From NCBI GenBank assembly GCA_017893485.1, contig JACEHZ010000592.1, positions 1,364,001 through 1,428,000 of the forward strand: a stretch of 64,000 nt of DNA. The letters run 5' to 3'. Of the stretch, positions 1 through 10,813 are shown in pieces. The position numbers and the translations under genes were made by a program. Below the pieces are notes generated by a model. It had not been told where the DNA came from, ran no database searches, and saw nothing but the letters and a program-made list of their open reading frames with translations. The stretch is from Hemerocallis citrina. Lineage: Eukaryota > Streptophyta > Magnoliopsida > Asparagales > Asphodelaceae. How positions within the stretch are numbered: position 1 is the first letter of the stretch; every line of letters begins with the position of its first letter.

Positions 1-491
1 ATTAAGTTCACTTTAAGTTCACTTTAAGCAAACATTGCATAGATATATTGTGATACTTCATCAAAATCACAAAACTTCAACCTTTGAGTCATGCACAGAT
101 ATATGCACAGATAATTCATACTTCAAAAACTTCAAATGAACAAGTAAAATGATACATCAAAACTTCAAAATATGATACATCAAAACTTCAAAATATGATA
201 CTTCCAAACTTCTGCATATTCAACTCACTATATGCACATATAACTTCAAAAATTCATTGAAGATTAAACAAACTCATTATTACCTGCAGATACTTCAAAA
301 CATGCTGATACTCCCATATTTGCATACTTCACAAAACATGCACAGACTTCAAAATCAAGAAAGTGCACATACTTCAAGTTCATCCATGGTTGACATACTT
401 CAAAATGCAGTTGTAATACAAAATAAAGTGTAATACTAAAGAAAGTGTTGTATTACCAAAAAAACCATTAAAACATAAATATTGCTTCCAA
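1..491. repeat. AT-rich flank with short 'acttcaaaa' repeats
   Basis: No gene is visible. The stretch is made of imperfect copies of a short motif around 'acttcaaaa' and 'tgatacatcaaaacttc', some adjacent in tandem near 160-210. It lies downstream of the minus-strand mobile-domain gene, so it is its 3' flank or untranslated region. Similar 'cttcaaaa' or 'cttccaaaa' words occur on the other side of that gene near 6440-6780. Confidence 0.6.
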
Positions 492-932
492 TTAACTCGG
501 TGTGAAATGTTGGGGTGCTCTTCTCCTTCGAACCGGGACTTTCCGCCTACGTTCCCGTTGCTCTTGCGTTGGGGGTCCACTTGGACCAATTCCTTCTTCT
601 TCGTCACCTCCTCCTTTTTCAATCTCCGGATTTGCCAATCTGCTTTGCGGTGGAGGGTCACGAACGGTCTTGGATCTTCGATGACGTGATGGATTTCCCA
701 ATTCCAATGCTTGTTGTGGTGGAGGTGTAGCTTGGCTAGCGGTAGGCCGTTCTTGTTGGCGTTGCCCTTCGGTTGACCGCACTAGTTCATTGAAACGAGG
801 ACCATCTCCAACCTCCTCAAGAGAGGTACGACAATTGCACAGGAGGTCTCGTGCCAATTCTTTGCATGCCTTATTGGAATTGCTCTTCAAGACATTCGCA
901 CATTTTCTAGCCATATCCCATGTGCTTTCGAT

Positions 933-1021
933 CTATAATAGTAAACCATATATGTTGTAAGTAAAGATGCATAAGTAAAATTAATCGAAATAATTGAAAT
1001 TCAACAAACAAACTAATTTAC
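933..1021 (-). other. Intron of the mobile-domain gene
   Basis: Read on the minus strand, the donor is ATG|GTAAAT at 1021 and the acceptor TTATAG|ATC at 933. Removal of these 89 bp joins ...SYRIM in phase 0 to IESTWDMARKC. The segment is AT-rich and has stops in the reading frame. Splicing is inferred from sequence alone. Confidence 0.6.
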
Positions 1022-1154
1022 CATTATACGGTATGATGAAGCTTTCGGTTGATACATCGGTTGTGATGATGAAAATGCCGGTGGTGGTTCAACCTGGGGC
1101 GCGGGTATCGGTTGTTGGATACCCGCTGGAAAATCCGTTTTTGGCGCAATATAC

Positions 1155-4100
1155 TGTAACACCCCGAATTTCAAATAAGGACAAACTCGGGATTTCACAG
1201 GATCTTTACTTCACTTCGTGCAATTTTACAAGGAAAATAAAACTTTTTATTCACAATACATCAGAGTTCAAATACAACTTGGTTTTACACAGCGGAAGAA
1301 TGAAATTTACAATAAAACATTTCCAACATCTTTAAAATAAAACAGCATCAGCATATCCACTTTATAGCTCCATGAATGGTCCTTTACCTGCATGTCAATC
1401 TGTGGGCACGTCAGTTATTTACAACTGACGAAATGTTATACACGGCTATCCTCTCTATACCGGGAATAGTATAACGATCTCATACTTTAACAAATCACAA
1501 GAAGATTGAATGAACGAATAAAGTGTCAAAAGTGATTATTCTAAATATAAGTGTATGTCATGCCTTAATGCCTAATGCACACAACTCTACACTAGGATGA
1601 CACTAATGCACACTTGTTTAGATTCTATGCATCCCATACTACATAGGTCTGAGGGCAAGTGCCTACGTACTCCACATTGAAGGGTTCGATCCCTCGCCAT
1701 GAGACTACCCGGTAATAAAACAAGTTTTAGAGTTATTTCACAGATACGGATCTCAGCCTCCCTGGCTTATATTAACAGATCCCAGCCTCCCTGGCTATTA
1801 TATCGTGATGATAATCCCGTAAATGCCCTTCCAGCCTCGGTATATACATATTCTTTAGAGTATGGTAAACATCCGTCGACTACCCTAAGTCCCGGATAAA
1901 ATACAGTCCATCTCCTATGGGGCAACCACAGTCCACCAACTGGGTCTATAGCCACGGAGATCCACCGCCGACTATATAGAAGCACCCATTTACGTTTGCA
2001 CAAGTCTATTACATCTTCACCTAAGTGCCTAATTATTTTTAGTTCAAGACATGAATATGTTATCACCCTAGAATCAGTTTTACCTCATACCGGATTTATT
2101 CACAAAATACGAGATCGCCCGACGGCATTATCTCAAAATCATATCAATTCTTTCTTTCAAAATTACCGGTAACCAAAGTCTTACTAATTCTTAATCATAA
2201 TCTTTCATGTACAAGAAAAATATGGGTACACATACCCTCCAATAATCATGTCTTAACTTAAAATAATTTCTTCTTTCAACTTAATCACAAGTAATCATAG
2301 TCTCATCATTATTCATTATCTAGTCATCCGTTCACATTCTTTATAAGCAAAGGAATAATTTCTTTTAAGAACACAATTCTATCACATGAGATTTCATAAT
2401 AAAATCAAGCCATTATAATGTCTCACTTTACTTAGAATATTCTTTGAACAAATAAGAGTAAAATTCTCTTCAAGAAAATCACTTCACAAAAGTAATACTT
2501 TACATTTCTTCTTAAAACATATAAACCTTGTAGTAATTATGAAGACTACATTATACAATGCACAAGTTGCCGAACAACTAGTTTGCTACAGTTTGCTTGG
2601 GTACATAGGCCAAATATTTTCGAAAGTGGACCAGTTATGGACTAACTTTGGTAAATATTTTCAAAGGTGGACCAGTCGGGTAAATATTTTCTACGGTGGA
2701 TCAGTTTCGGAAATTATTTTCTTTTTACCCTTTTCATCATCCCTTCAATTTTCCCCCGTGCACGTGTGCACGTGTATGATACTAGTTATTATAATCATAT
2801 ACATGCTTATAATATAACATTCCTGAAGGTATTAATTGGTTTGAAAAAATGTATATGTACCCATATGTTAAAATAATTATGAACCATATTGCAAAGTACT
2901 AAATAAACATGAACATCCCGGAATTTAAACTAAATTATTGCATATCGTAAATAATGTACCATGTTTAATATAATTATAATATTAGCCCTTATGCTAATAA
3001 ATTTATTAAAAACATTTATTTATTCCAAACTGAGGTTTAGTGAGAAATAGTAACTAACTATTTTTAAACCCATTTGCACAAATAAGAAATTACTACATTT
3101 TTATTTTGACAACAAGAGAAGTCTCAACAATCTTCCTACAAATTATACATTTCGACATTTATAATCATGCATACTAGTATGGTTTATGACAGTAATTCAT
3201 TTTATTATTTTTTAACTATCGTGAAGGAAAATTGTTCTCTTAGTCATAACAATATTTCTACCATTCATAAACACAATATATTTATCCCATCACATTTTAC
3301 TTTATTTATCAAAATTAGCATGTTTGTACTACAATTTGAAAGTATAAAAAAATCAACCACTAATGCAATATTAATCTTTCTTTCTTATTCATTAATCAAC
3401 ATGACCCTAGAACATAAACTAAAACAACATTTTTCAACAAATTTTCCATACAAAAGAATACACTTTTAACATGCATAACATTTTACAAGCATTCTAACAT
3501 GATCTATGGTATTAACTCTTTAGTCAAAATCTCCTATTATTTGTTTAATCATAACAATATTGTTTTCATTCATAGCATGTAATACTAACATGAAATCTTA
3601 ATTACATATCGAAACAAAATGCTCATATTTTGTCACTAGCATGCAAAGTTCTAAATTAGAAAGCATGAGAACCCACCTTTTGTTTGAAGGTTGAAAACTA
3701 CAAATGAATGACTCGTTCTTGCTCCTAGCAACTCCTAGTCCTCTTCTCCTCCTAGCAAATGCTCCAAGCAAGAGATCCTCCAAGCACAATGCTCTCTTCT
3801 CTCTTTCTTTTATTCTTCTCTTTCTTTTATTTATTTTATTTTTGGTGTGAAAAAGAATGAGAAATGAGTTGCTATTTATAGGACAATGCTAGGGACTATA
3901 TTGCAAAATCTCCCACCTAATAACTTCTCATTTTAATTCTCTTTTTAATTCTCACCTCTTCACATTTCATAACTCCCCTAACTCCTCACTCTTCATCTCC
4001 CCACTCTCTAAAACACTAACTCCTACTAATCAAATCCCTCTTTAAAAATCCCAACTCCCATCTTCTCTCCTTCCCAACTCCAACCAGCCAATCCTAGAGG

Positions 4101-5035
4101 AAGAAAACCGGTCAGCATATGTTTGTGAATGCACACTTGCACACAAATGTGCTGTGCATTTACCATATACACCTACCTAATTACTATTACCCTTTTGAAA
4201 CTATCCTATTCAGTAAACTCCAAACCAACCCATTACCTAATTAAATCCTACCAATATACTTTCCTATTCCTTATATACTTACCTTGTATACTACACACCC
4301 GGATTACTACCCTAAAGCCAACCGAGCCTTTACTACCCGACCCATTATTCACATATCATTCATTCCCCACTTTGATTTTCATACTACCACACACACACAC
4401 ACAGTAGCATCTTTACCATATACATATATATTTTGTTTGAAAACTACGAGTGGGTATTACACGCACTCCGAAACTTTTGTTGAGAACAATTTGTTTTTTT
4501 TTTGAAAACGACTATGCTTAAGTACGATTACCGAAAACACGTGTATCGCACGTGAAAACATGAAAATGCGAAAATTGACTTTATTGATGAAAAATTATTA
4601 AATATTATTGAAAAAAATATAAGAAAAATTATATTTACTAATTTACATATATTTCATGATGAAATCACAACACGTAGAGAGCATGTGCATTATACGTGCA
4701 GAAAATCGAAAAATGCATTTTAATCAAAATAGGGGGAAAAATAGATTTCCGTTTTATAAAAAGATTTGTAAACATAAAATAAATAATTGGAATCCAAAAA
4801 TTATCATCCGTAGCGGCGGAAAATATGTAATTAATACGTGTATTGAAAACACGTAGAAAGCACGTAGAATACAAATATCGAAATATTATATTTTTGTTGA
4901 CTCAAAAATAGGGAAAATCAATACGGAAAATGTATAAAGAGTACGAATCCGAAATATGTAGTGAAACACATTACAAAATATACTTGCGTAACACCCAGGA
5001 CAAAATTGTAATTTCAAATTTTGCGGGGTGTTACA
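1155..5035 (-). mobile_element. Solo LTR A, long TGTAACACCCC-type
   Basis: The element starts TGTAACACCCCG and ends GCGGGGTGTTACA, with a perfect 5-bp TSD TATAC on both sides (1150-1154 and 5036-5040). There is no internal repeat of its ends and no coding capacity, so it is read as a single 3.9-kb LTR left after LTR-LTR recombination. A TATAAATA box on the minus strand at 3873-3880 gives the sense direction as minus. Solo LTR E is its relative in the opposite orientation; both share a block with 'tctatagccacggagatcc'. Long LTRs of this type are common in Ty3/gypsy elements of the Tekay/Del kind, but with no internal region the clade is an inference. A short CA microsatellite lies near 4388-4403. 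Confidence 0.85.
3873..3880 (-). promoter_or_regulatory. TATA box of solo LTR A
   Basis: TATAAATA on the minus strand. The counterpart in the oppositely oriented relative E is at 39641, also followed by a pyrimidine-rich leader. Confidence 0.5.
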
Positions 5036-6403
5036 TATACAGTCTAGTTATGCGACGGTACCAGGCCATATAAGCTGTGTGCATTGATCCGTCATACGGA
5101 CGTTCAATACCCTCAACTACCAACTCATACCTCTGCTCATTTCATGCTCCTACATAAGCACGGTGGTGATCGACCCAATCCATGTTCGGTAAACGACCTT
5201 GGCCCGTGATGTTGTGTAGTCTACGATCGTATAATGAGTTCACGGGGACGGGTTGTTATGCATTGAATTGGCGAAGAACACGGATGGGGTAATAAAACTC
5301 CACAACTGAAAAGTTCACTAGTGGAGCTAGGGTCAACCACAACTGTGCATTGGCAGTGCAATGGGTGGTAGACGTTGCAGCCGATCATCTGTGTACGGGG
5401 TCCAATTGACGAGCTCTTCCCTCAATTGATCTAGTTCGTTCCTATAATAGGTTAGGACACCACGTGGGTTATCCCTCCACGTACGCTTCCCCGCCCAGTA
5501 GGCACCGAGAGGAGCTCTCATCACGGGATTATCCTGGAGTACTCTCCAACTCTCTGATAGTACCGTGACACGGGGTCGGCCGAGGTGTATTCTTTCCCAA
5601 CACCATATTTGCAAGATGGACATCGGCCCGGTCATTTGAATCGACCCCATCGAACAGTTGCAGAGTGCACGGTAAAGGGAGGCTAGAGCCGCACTTTCCC
5701 AACTATACCGGCCGGCTATCTGCAGGTCAGCTATCAGTGGAAGGTACATGAGGTGGACAACGTCACCTGAAGAGTTAGGGAATAGAATCCCTCCAATCAT
5801 CGACAGTAGGTATGCGCGCGTATAGTTCTGGATCTCGATGTCCGTCGGCACTTCTGTCATTCGATGAGTGAAACTATCGTCTAGGAATGAACGTCTAATG
5901 GATTCCCCAACCCATATGCCGTGGTCCTCTTCAGGCACCGTCAAGCCCAAATAATCTCGCACCAGTGCAACCTTGTTAAATATCAAATTGCCGGTGATGG
6001 CCATCCCGTCAATTGGAAGACCCGAAATCACCGCGACATCTTATAGGGTGACCGTCATCTCACCGCACGGTAAGTGAAAGGTGTGTGTCTCCGGCCTCCA
6101 TCGCTCTACAAGTGCGGTAAGTAGGGCGTGATCACACTTTATTTTGGCCAGCTTTGACATCCCGCTAAATCCACTGCTAACCAAATAATTTTCCATAGCA
6201 ATACAGCAGGGGATCACAGGCATGATCTTGTGCATTCGGAAACTCATCTTCTCCACATCCCTGGTCCAAATGGCCTGTGATCTGTGGTCTTCTTGCAGAA
6301 ACAAAACTGTAGGATCTAATGGACCCGGATGTCCCCGTGGTTCAAATGAATAAGTAGAAGAAGCACCAACACCATGCGAAGAAGATGGTTGTGCAGGATC
6401 CAT

Positions 6404-7049
6404 TGGCCTGTACACATTAACAAACACTAATCAACAACATTTTCAGTAGAAAAATTTTCAAAATAAAGTACTTCAATATTTAAGAATTTGTGCTTCTAAA
6501 AAATTCAGCATTTAGTAAACCCTACTTCCAAAATTACTACTTCAATAACCCTAATCTACAATACTTGTACTATACTACATAATACTTGTACTATTCAATA
6601 TTTAAGAATTTGTGCTTCTCAAAAATTCAACATTTAGTAAACCCTACTTCCAAAATTACTACTTCAATAACCCTAATCTACAATAACCCTACTTCCAAAA
6701 TTACTACTTCAATAACCCTACTCCACAGATACTTCCAAAATTACTACTTCAATAACCCTAATCTACAATACTTGTACTATACTACATAATAAAACAGTCA
6801 AAATCAACTATACAAAATACAAATTAGGGTTTTTGGTTACTTACAAAGATTTCGGATTCGGAATGATAAGGAACTCTGAATGAAGGATTGAAGAGTATAC
6901 TCCCAAATAGAAGTCAATTACACACCGAAGATCTTGTGGATTTTTTTTTAGAGCGTTTAGGGTTTTCGGTGTGGAAACTCTGAAGGAACGAATCGAAGTG
7001 AAGAGGGGAAGAAGAAGGGGTTTTCGATTATAGGGAGTTGTGCAAAAAG
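6404..7049. repeat. AT-rich 5' flank with a ~122-bp tandem duplication
   Basis: There is no gene here. A unit starting 'tcaatatttaagaatttgtg' begins at 6473 and again at 6595 (period 122). It is followed by shorter partial copies of 'caaaattactacttcaata' up to about 6770. This is the region upstream of the mobile-domain gene start, so it may hold its promoter, but no clear TATA box could be assigned. Confidence 0.6.
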
Positions 7050-7130
7050 AAAAGAACTGATGCCGTTATTCTGAAACACGACATCAGTATAAACGATGCC
7101 GTTCTCCAGAATAACGGCATCAGTTCTTTT
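7050..7130. repeat. Perfect 24-bp inverted repeat (hairpin)
   Basis: The arm at 7050-7073 (AAAAGAACTGATGCCGTTAT plus four more bases) is exactly reverse-complemented at 7107-7130, with a 33-bp spacer. The core word is GATGCCGTTATT. Related smaller hairpins follow just downstream. Confidence 0.85.
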
Positions 7131-7195
7131 CTTTTTTGTTTTCCAATCTCGAGTTAATGTTGATACATTAGAGATCTATACTAAAAATAAGCAAT

Positions 7196-7310
7196 GCCGT
7201 TATTGGGAATAACGGCACGGAAATTTTTCCAAATGAAGATGGCGTTATTGGGAATAACGGCATACAAATAGCTGATGCCGTTTTTCCCAATAACGTTTGT
7301 TGCTGACGTG
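7196..7310. repeat. Cluster of small 'GCCGTTATT' hairpins
   Basis: GCCGTTATT-GGG-AATAACGGC forms a near-perfect hairpin at 7196-7216. A second copy is at about 7242-7261, and a third half-copy (GATGCCGTTTTTCCCAATAACG) sits at 7274-7295. These share their core with the 24-bp inverted repeat upstream. Confidence 0.75.
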
Positions 7311-7784
7311 TCACAGACAAGGGCAAATTGCTAAATGTTTTCGAAACTAGGGTAAGTCGCTAATTATTTTTAAAAAAGGGGTATTTCGGCAAAATTTTCA
7401 TTTTATGGAGACTGATGAGTCGTAACTGGAAGAACTTTCACCTTTGATGATGTTATATTTGTTGTACAAAAATAGTAGTTTACTTGTAGCACAATTAGCA
7501 TTCTCATCATTTTTGTCGATATCATATCTAGCCCAAAGCTAATTATCATGTATCACTCTACAACTTAAAACTCTTCCGTAATTCTCTTCATGAAATGTTA
7601 TTTATTGGTGCTAGGGATGCCTATGAATTTGCCAGTTTTCTCTTAATGAATTATTCTCTAGAAACTATGGACTTAGTCATGCATTTCCCGATTGTTACCA
7701 TGATAGTTGAAGATCTTGTGTATTAGTGAACAGTTAGTAGTCAAGACCATGACTTTACAAACACTTTTCCTAATTATCTATAAA
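7311..7784. other. No recognisable gene
   Basis: AT-rich sequence without a supported coding region. Words such as 'gggcaaattgctaa' and 'ggggtatttcggcaaaat' near 7320-7400 resemble termini of Mutator-type elements, but no matching second terminus was found in the window. Confidence 0.4.
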
Positions 7785-7843
7785 CTAGTATAATGCATGT
7801 GCAATGCACGTCTATATAAAATATAGTCATTAAATTAAAAGAA

Positions 7844-8056
7844 TTATGCATATTGGCGTTGTCTCCGCCTAAGTTCTTCCAATTGTAATGCAGTCATATT
7901 AGCTCTTCTATTTCTGTGATACTGCCTAAGACTCTCCCTACGTTCTGGATTTTCTCGCTGAGACTGTATTTCTCTTCCGTCTAATATTTCCACATCATTG
8001 TCATGTTGATTATACGCTGGATATAATCTATCCATTTCTACAAAAAAATATATCAT
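7844..8056 (-). CDS. Small basic ORF, unknown
   Basis: A 70-codon frame, strongly charged, with RRESLRQYHRNRRANMTALQ and ending EELRRRQRQYA. The Arg/Gln-rich 'RRxxYRRNRRxNMTxxQxEE' style resembles the charged N-terminal parts of some plant Helitron proteins and of other repeat-borne ORFs, but it is too short to assign. It sits just inside the Helitron-like 3' end. It may be a leftover exon; nothing shows that it is expressed. Confidence 0.3.
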   Translation of the reverse strand: MIYFFVEMDRLYPAYNQHDNDVEILDGREIQSQRENPERRESLRQYHRNRRANMTALQLEELRRRQRQYA

Positions 8057-8099
8057 TTAAATCCCAGATTTGTACACTCATTGAAAATAGTATAATGAT

Positions 8100-8995
8100 G
8101 CTAACATGCAAATTTACTAAGTTTGAAAATTATGAACAACCATCAAAATTCATCAAAATTCAAATTAATAACATAGAAAATTTTTAATAGCTAACATTCT
8201 CATAAAAAACCACCTTGTTATAGCTCAAAGAGTAAGAGTCATATTTAGCTAACATAATGATATTGCATAGAAAGAAATTGTACCATCACTGAGAATAACA
8301 CATAAAGTAAAGCAATCTTACCTGAAAAAATTAAAATGATATAAAAAATACAGTAAAGTAACCATGATCATTTGATCGAACCAAATTTCTATCAATAACA
8401 TAACACACTAACTTTGAATCTAAATATTGATTTCACAATAACTAACACGAAAGCGACATTTACCTTCCAATTATGTTCTTCTTATTCGAAAACCACCTCC
8501 TTTTTAATACCCTTTCCTGTACTACACCTAAAAATTACACAAATTAAAATTAATAACATATAGAAAATTTTTAATGGCATAATATAATCATAAAAAACCA
8601 CTTTGTTATAGCTCAAAGAGTAAGATTCATAATTAGCTCGACTAAAAATGACACGAAGAGTAAAGCAATGCTACCTAAAAAAATTAAAATAATATAAAAA
8701 ATGCAGTAACATAATCATGATCCTTTGATCGAACCAAATTTCTATCAATAACATATCACACTAACTCTGAATCTAAATATTGATTTCACAATAACAAACA
8801 CGAAAGTGACATTTACCTACCAATTATGTTCCTCTTATTCGAAAACCACCTCCTTTTCAATACCCTTTCCTGTAATACACCTAAAAATTACACACAAATT
8901 CAAATTAATAACATAGAAAAATTTTAATAGCTTAATATAATCATAAAAAACCACTTTGGTATAGCTCGAAGAGTAAGATTCATAATTAGCTCTTG
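8100..8995. repeat. ~350-390-bp tandem repeat, three copies
   Basis: The words 'ataaaaaaccac' plus 'gctcaaagagtaag' recur at about 8201, 8589 and 8940. A second marker, 'acacgaaag(c/t)gacatttacc', recurs at about 8447 and 8805. Copies differ by scattered substitutions and small indels. The array lies within the Helitron-like element and has no coding potential. Confidence 0.75.
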
Positions 8996-9269
8996 ACTAA
9001 AAATAGAAAGAAAGAAAGTCAGTCAGAAAACATTTTCATGAAAAACATGTGCAATGCACACCTGTTAACTTTACAAATAAACTCACACAAACTCATACAA
9101 CCAGATATGCGGGAAAAAAACGCGTCAAAACGTGGTGCAACTATTTGTTGTACAAATTGGACCCAACTCTACAATGCTAATATCTTAGCTGACCCACGAA
9201 GAGAAGATGATGAAGGTGATTGGATGCATCCACACTTTACAAAAAAACCCAACTTTCCCATTCCTGCTT

Positions 9270-9560
9270 CCATTTATAAACCAACCCATCCTTCACTCAC
9301 ATTACTACCATCGCAGTCACATCTTCTCTCATCTCTTTTTTATTCTATCTCTAAGATTACTGCAAAGAGGTTTATTGCTATTTATATTTTTCTGCTTGTA
9401 AGTGCAGCTGCAATGGTGAGTGCCGATGACCCACATCGGTACTTCACGTGGACAGTCACCTATGGAACTATTTTTCCTCTTGGAGTTGCTCAACAGGTTT
9501 GTTTCTTCTCTTACATTCTCAATAAAATTTCACATGTTTGATGATTCCTTTGTTATAGAA
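9270..9560 (+). pseudogene. Captured 5' end of an SKU5-like (L-ascorbate oxidase homolog) gene
   Basis: The plus strand reads a hydrophobic signal-peptide-like run (RFIAIYIFLLVSAAAMVSA), then DDPHRYFTWTVTYGTIFPLG and VAQQ, followed directly by GT at 9497. This matches the first exon of SKU5-similar multicopper-oxidase-like secreted proteins, where the exon ends at the same place before 'GILINGQFPGP'. Exon 2 is absent. Upstream, TTTATAAACC near 9272 looks like the gene's own TATA box, and an ATG expected before the signal peptide is not seen (an ATC sits near there). The piece is therefore promoter, leader, exon 1 and the start of intron 1, copied into the Helitron-like element. It cannot make a working enzyme. 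Confidence 0.75.
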
Positions 9561-9827
9561 ATTTTTAATTAGAAAGTTGTTAAAGATAAACCTTGATTAT
9601 CCTAACTGTTTCATATGAGCTCTAATCAACACACCAAAAAGTCCAGACACATAACAATAAAAAAACTCCAAACACTACACTGAATTAAAATACGTAGGGT
9701 TAGTATTCCACACATGTCCAGTTCCACATAAGTGGTCATGCTTCATTGCGAAAAAGTAGAAGAAAGATCATCATCATCATCATCATTCAAAACTCGACCA
9801 TGAGACACATTAATCAATTCATGAGAA

Positions 9828-10256
9828 TTAGGAATTAGGAAATACTACCAGGTTATCTTCAAAGAAGAACACAGGATGACTCAAACCGATACAATCGAAT
9901 GTAATGACCTCATCAGGATACTTTTCGCTCTTCACAAATGCCTCAGGAATCACATCAAAGTCAAACACGTCCGATGAGTCCGTTCCCTTCTCCAATTGCT
10001 TCTTCCTGCAAAACCAACCAACAAACAAAGTTTTAAAAGTGATCTGAAAAAGAAACCCTAGAAGGAATCGAGGTTTTAGAGTTTTCCAAATTATTGAATT
10101 GTGTACCTCGATTTCGGGGCCTACGTTTGAAGGAAGGGCGTCGGGAAATCGGCAGGTCGAGGGGGCATCGCTGGCGATGAAGGAAGGGCGGCGGGAAATC
10201 GGTAGGTCGAGGGGGCGTCGCTGGCGACGGTGTTGCAGCGGCGTGTTGGGCATCAC
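9828..10256 (-). pseudogene. Second captured gene fragment, product unknown
   Basis: On the minus strand a GC-rich leader with a duplicated block of about 60 bp (10140-10240) is followed by a possible donor (GAG|GTACAC near 10105). A pyrimidine-rich tract then ends in TTTTGCAG, and an exon reads KKQLEKGTDSSDVFDFDV, then IPEAFVKSEKYPDEVITFD and CIGLSHPVFFFEDN. The splice-like borders and the base-composition shift suggest a copied host gene start. I do not recognise the protein. The continuous frame through the intron is probably accidental. Confidence 0.45.
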
Positions 10257-10449
10257 TGGAGAGCGACCGAGTTAGGGGAGAGAGGGAGATGAATACATAG
10301 GAAGGAGATGAGTAGGAGAGATTTAGGGTTTTTGGATTTAGATGGGAGGGGGTTACGAGAGAGAGGGAGAGGAGTATAGTGGAGATTTAGGGTTTTTTTT
10401 TCTTTTCTTTCTGGATTTTAACATTAACGTGATTTGCACGGGTTTGTTT

Positions 10450-10609
10450 TGTTAGAAATAGAGTTTGTTTGGTTACAAACTCTCCCATTAAAATAGTAGA
10501 GATAAATATCTTTGTGATTCTCACAATTCTATTTTGCGATATATGTGTATGCTTTCAACTTCTCTCGATCACGGAATCCATCATCTCCATTTCGTTGAGA
10601 ACCCTAACA
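10450..10609 (+). repeat. Short copia-like LTR (putative)
   Basis: Begins TGTTAGAAATAG and ends CCCTAACA, giving TGTTAG/CTAACA termini. Seventeen bases later comes AGGTATTAGAGCCAGG (10626-10641), close to the TGGTATCAGAGC primer site complementary to initiator tRNA-Met. No second LTR is present in the window. It could be the 5' end of a truncated copia or TRIM element that was later opened by element H. Confidence 0.4.
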
Positions 10610-10813
10610 ATCTAGAATAAAAATAGGTATTAGAGCCAGGCTCCAACCAATTTGTCGACCACAACCCTCCTCTTGTCAGCAACTTCTTATTGTAACAAGC
10701 AATTGTATGTAGATTAATACCTTTTTTTGCGCTATTGATCGTCTGTAGTGAAAAGTCCATCTAGTTTTCTGAACATCCTGTTTTATCTTCTACATTTTTG
10801 GAAAAATAGATAC
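10610..10813. other. Primer-site-like sequence and short unannotated stretch
   Basis: Apart from the primer-site-like word at 10626, nothing is recognised. The stretch ends in GATAC, which is the left copy of the TSD of element H. Confidence 0.4.

Larger units (their letters stand above)
492..6403 (-). pseudogene. Plant mobile domain (MAIN-like) gene, broken and split by a solo LTR
   Basis: The minus strand encodes a protein related to the plant mobile domain family (PF10536), found in MAIN/MAIL1-type nuclear proteins and in some transposons. The preferred start is the ATG at 6403 (MDPAQPSSS). Family-like blocks follow: LLTALVERWRPETHTFHLP, then DVAVISGLPIDG, then SVVEFYYPIRVLRQFN, MDWVDHHRAYV and MAWYRRITR. 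Coding is interrupted by an in-frame TAA at 6041-6043, a frameshift near 5320, and two more stops before 5041. The solo LTR at 1155-5035 cuts the frame, which resumes at 1154 with a proline-rich stretch (AGIQQPIPAPQVEPPPA). It then crosses an 89-bp intron into a basic, proline-rich tail ending at 492. The gene is dead as read. Whether it was a host gene or transposon cargo cannot be told. Confidence 0.8.
7785..10440 (-). mobile_element. Helitron-like element with copied gene pieces
   Basis: Read on the minus strand, the left end shows a typical Helitron 3' terminus. A GTGCATTGCAC hairpin precedes a TATACTAG end, with CTAG at 7785-7788 and host T next. The right end is less certain: near 10420-10450 the minus strand reads TCTAACAAAACAAACCCG followed by TGCAAATCACG, like Helitron 5' ends. 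Inside are a small basic ORF, a three-copy tandem repeat, and two unrelated gene fragments with intron borders. Gene-fragment capture is a known habit of plant Helitrons. No Rep or helicase domain is seen, so it would be non-autonomous. The 3' end is fairly firm and the 5' end is an inference. Confidence 0.55.

Noticed and set aside
1679..1705. tRNA B-box-like 'gggttcgatccctc'
   Set aside because: No acceptor or D-arm pairing nearby, and the word recurs in related LTRs (16226, 41105), so it is LTR sequence.
3167..4505. Plus-strand frames of 73-100 codons in solo LTR A
   Set aside because: Low-complexity AT-rich frames without a family, on the strand opposite to the LTR's sense.
10450..10609. 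Complete solo LTR of a copia element
   Set aside because: The flanks (before TGTTAG and after CTAACA) do not form a TSD; kept only as a putative 5' LTR with a nearby primer site.
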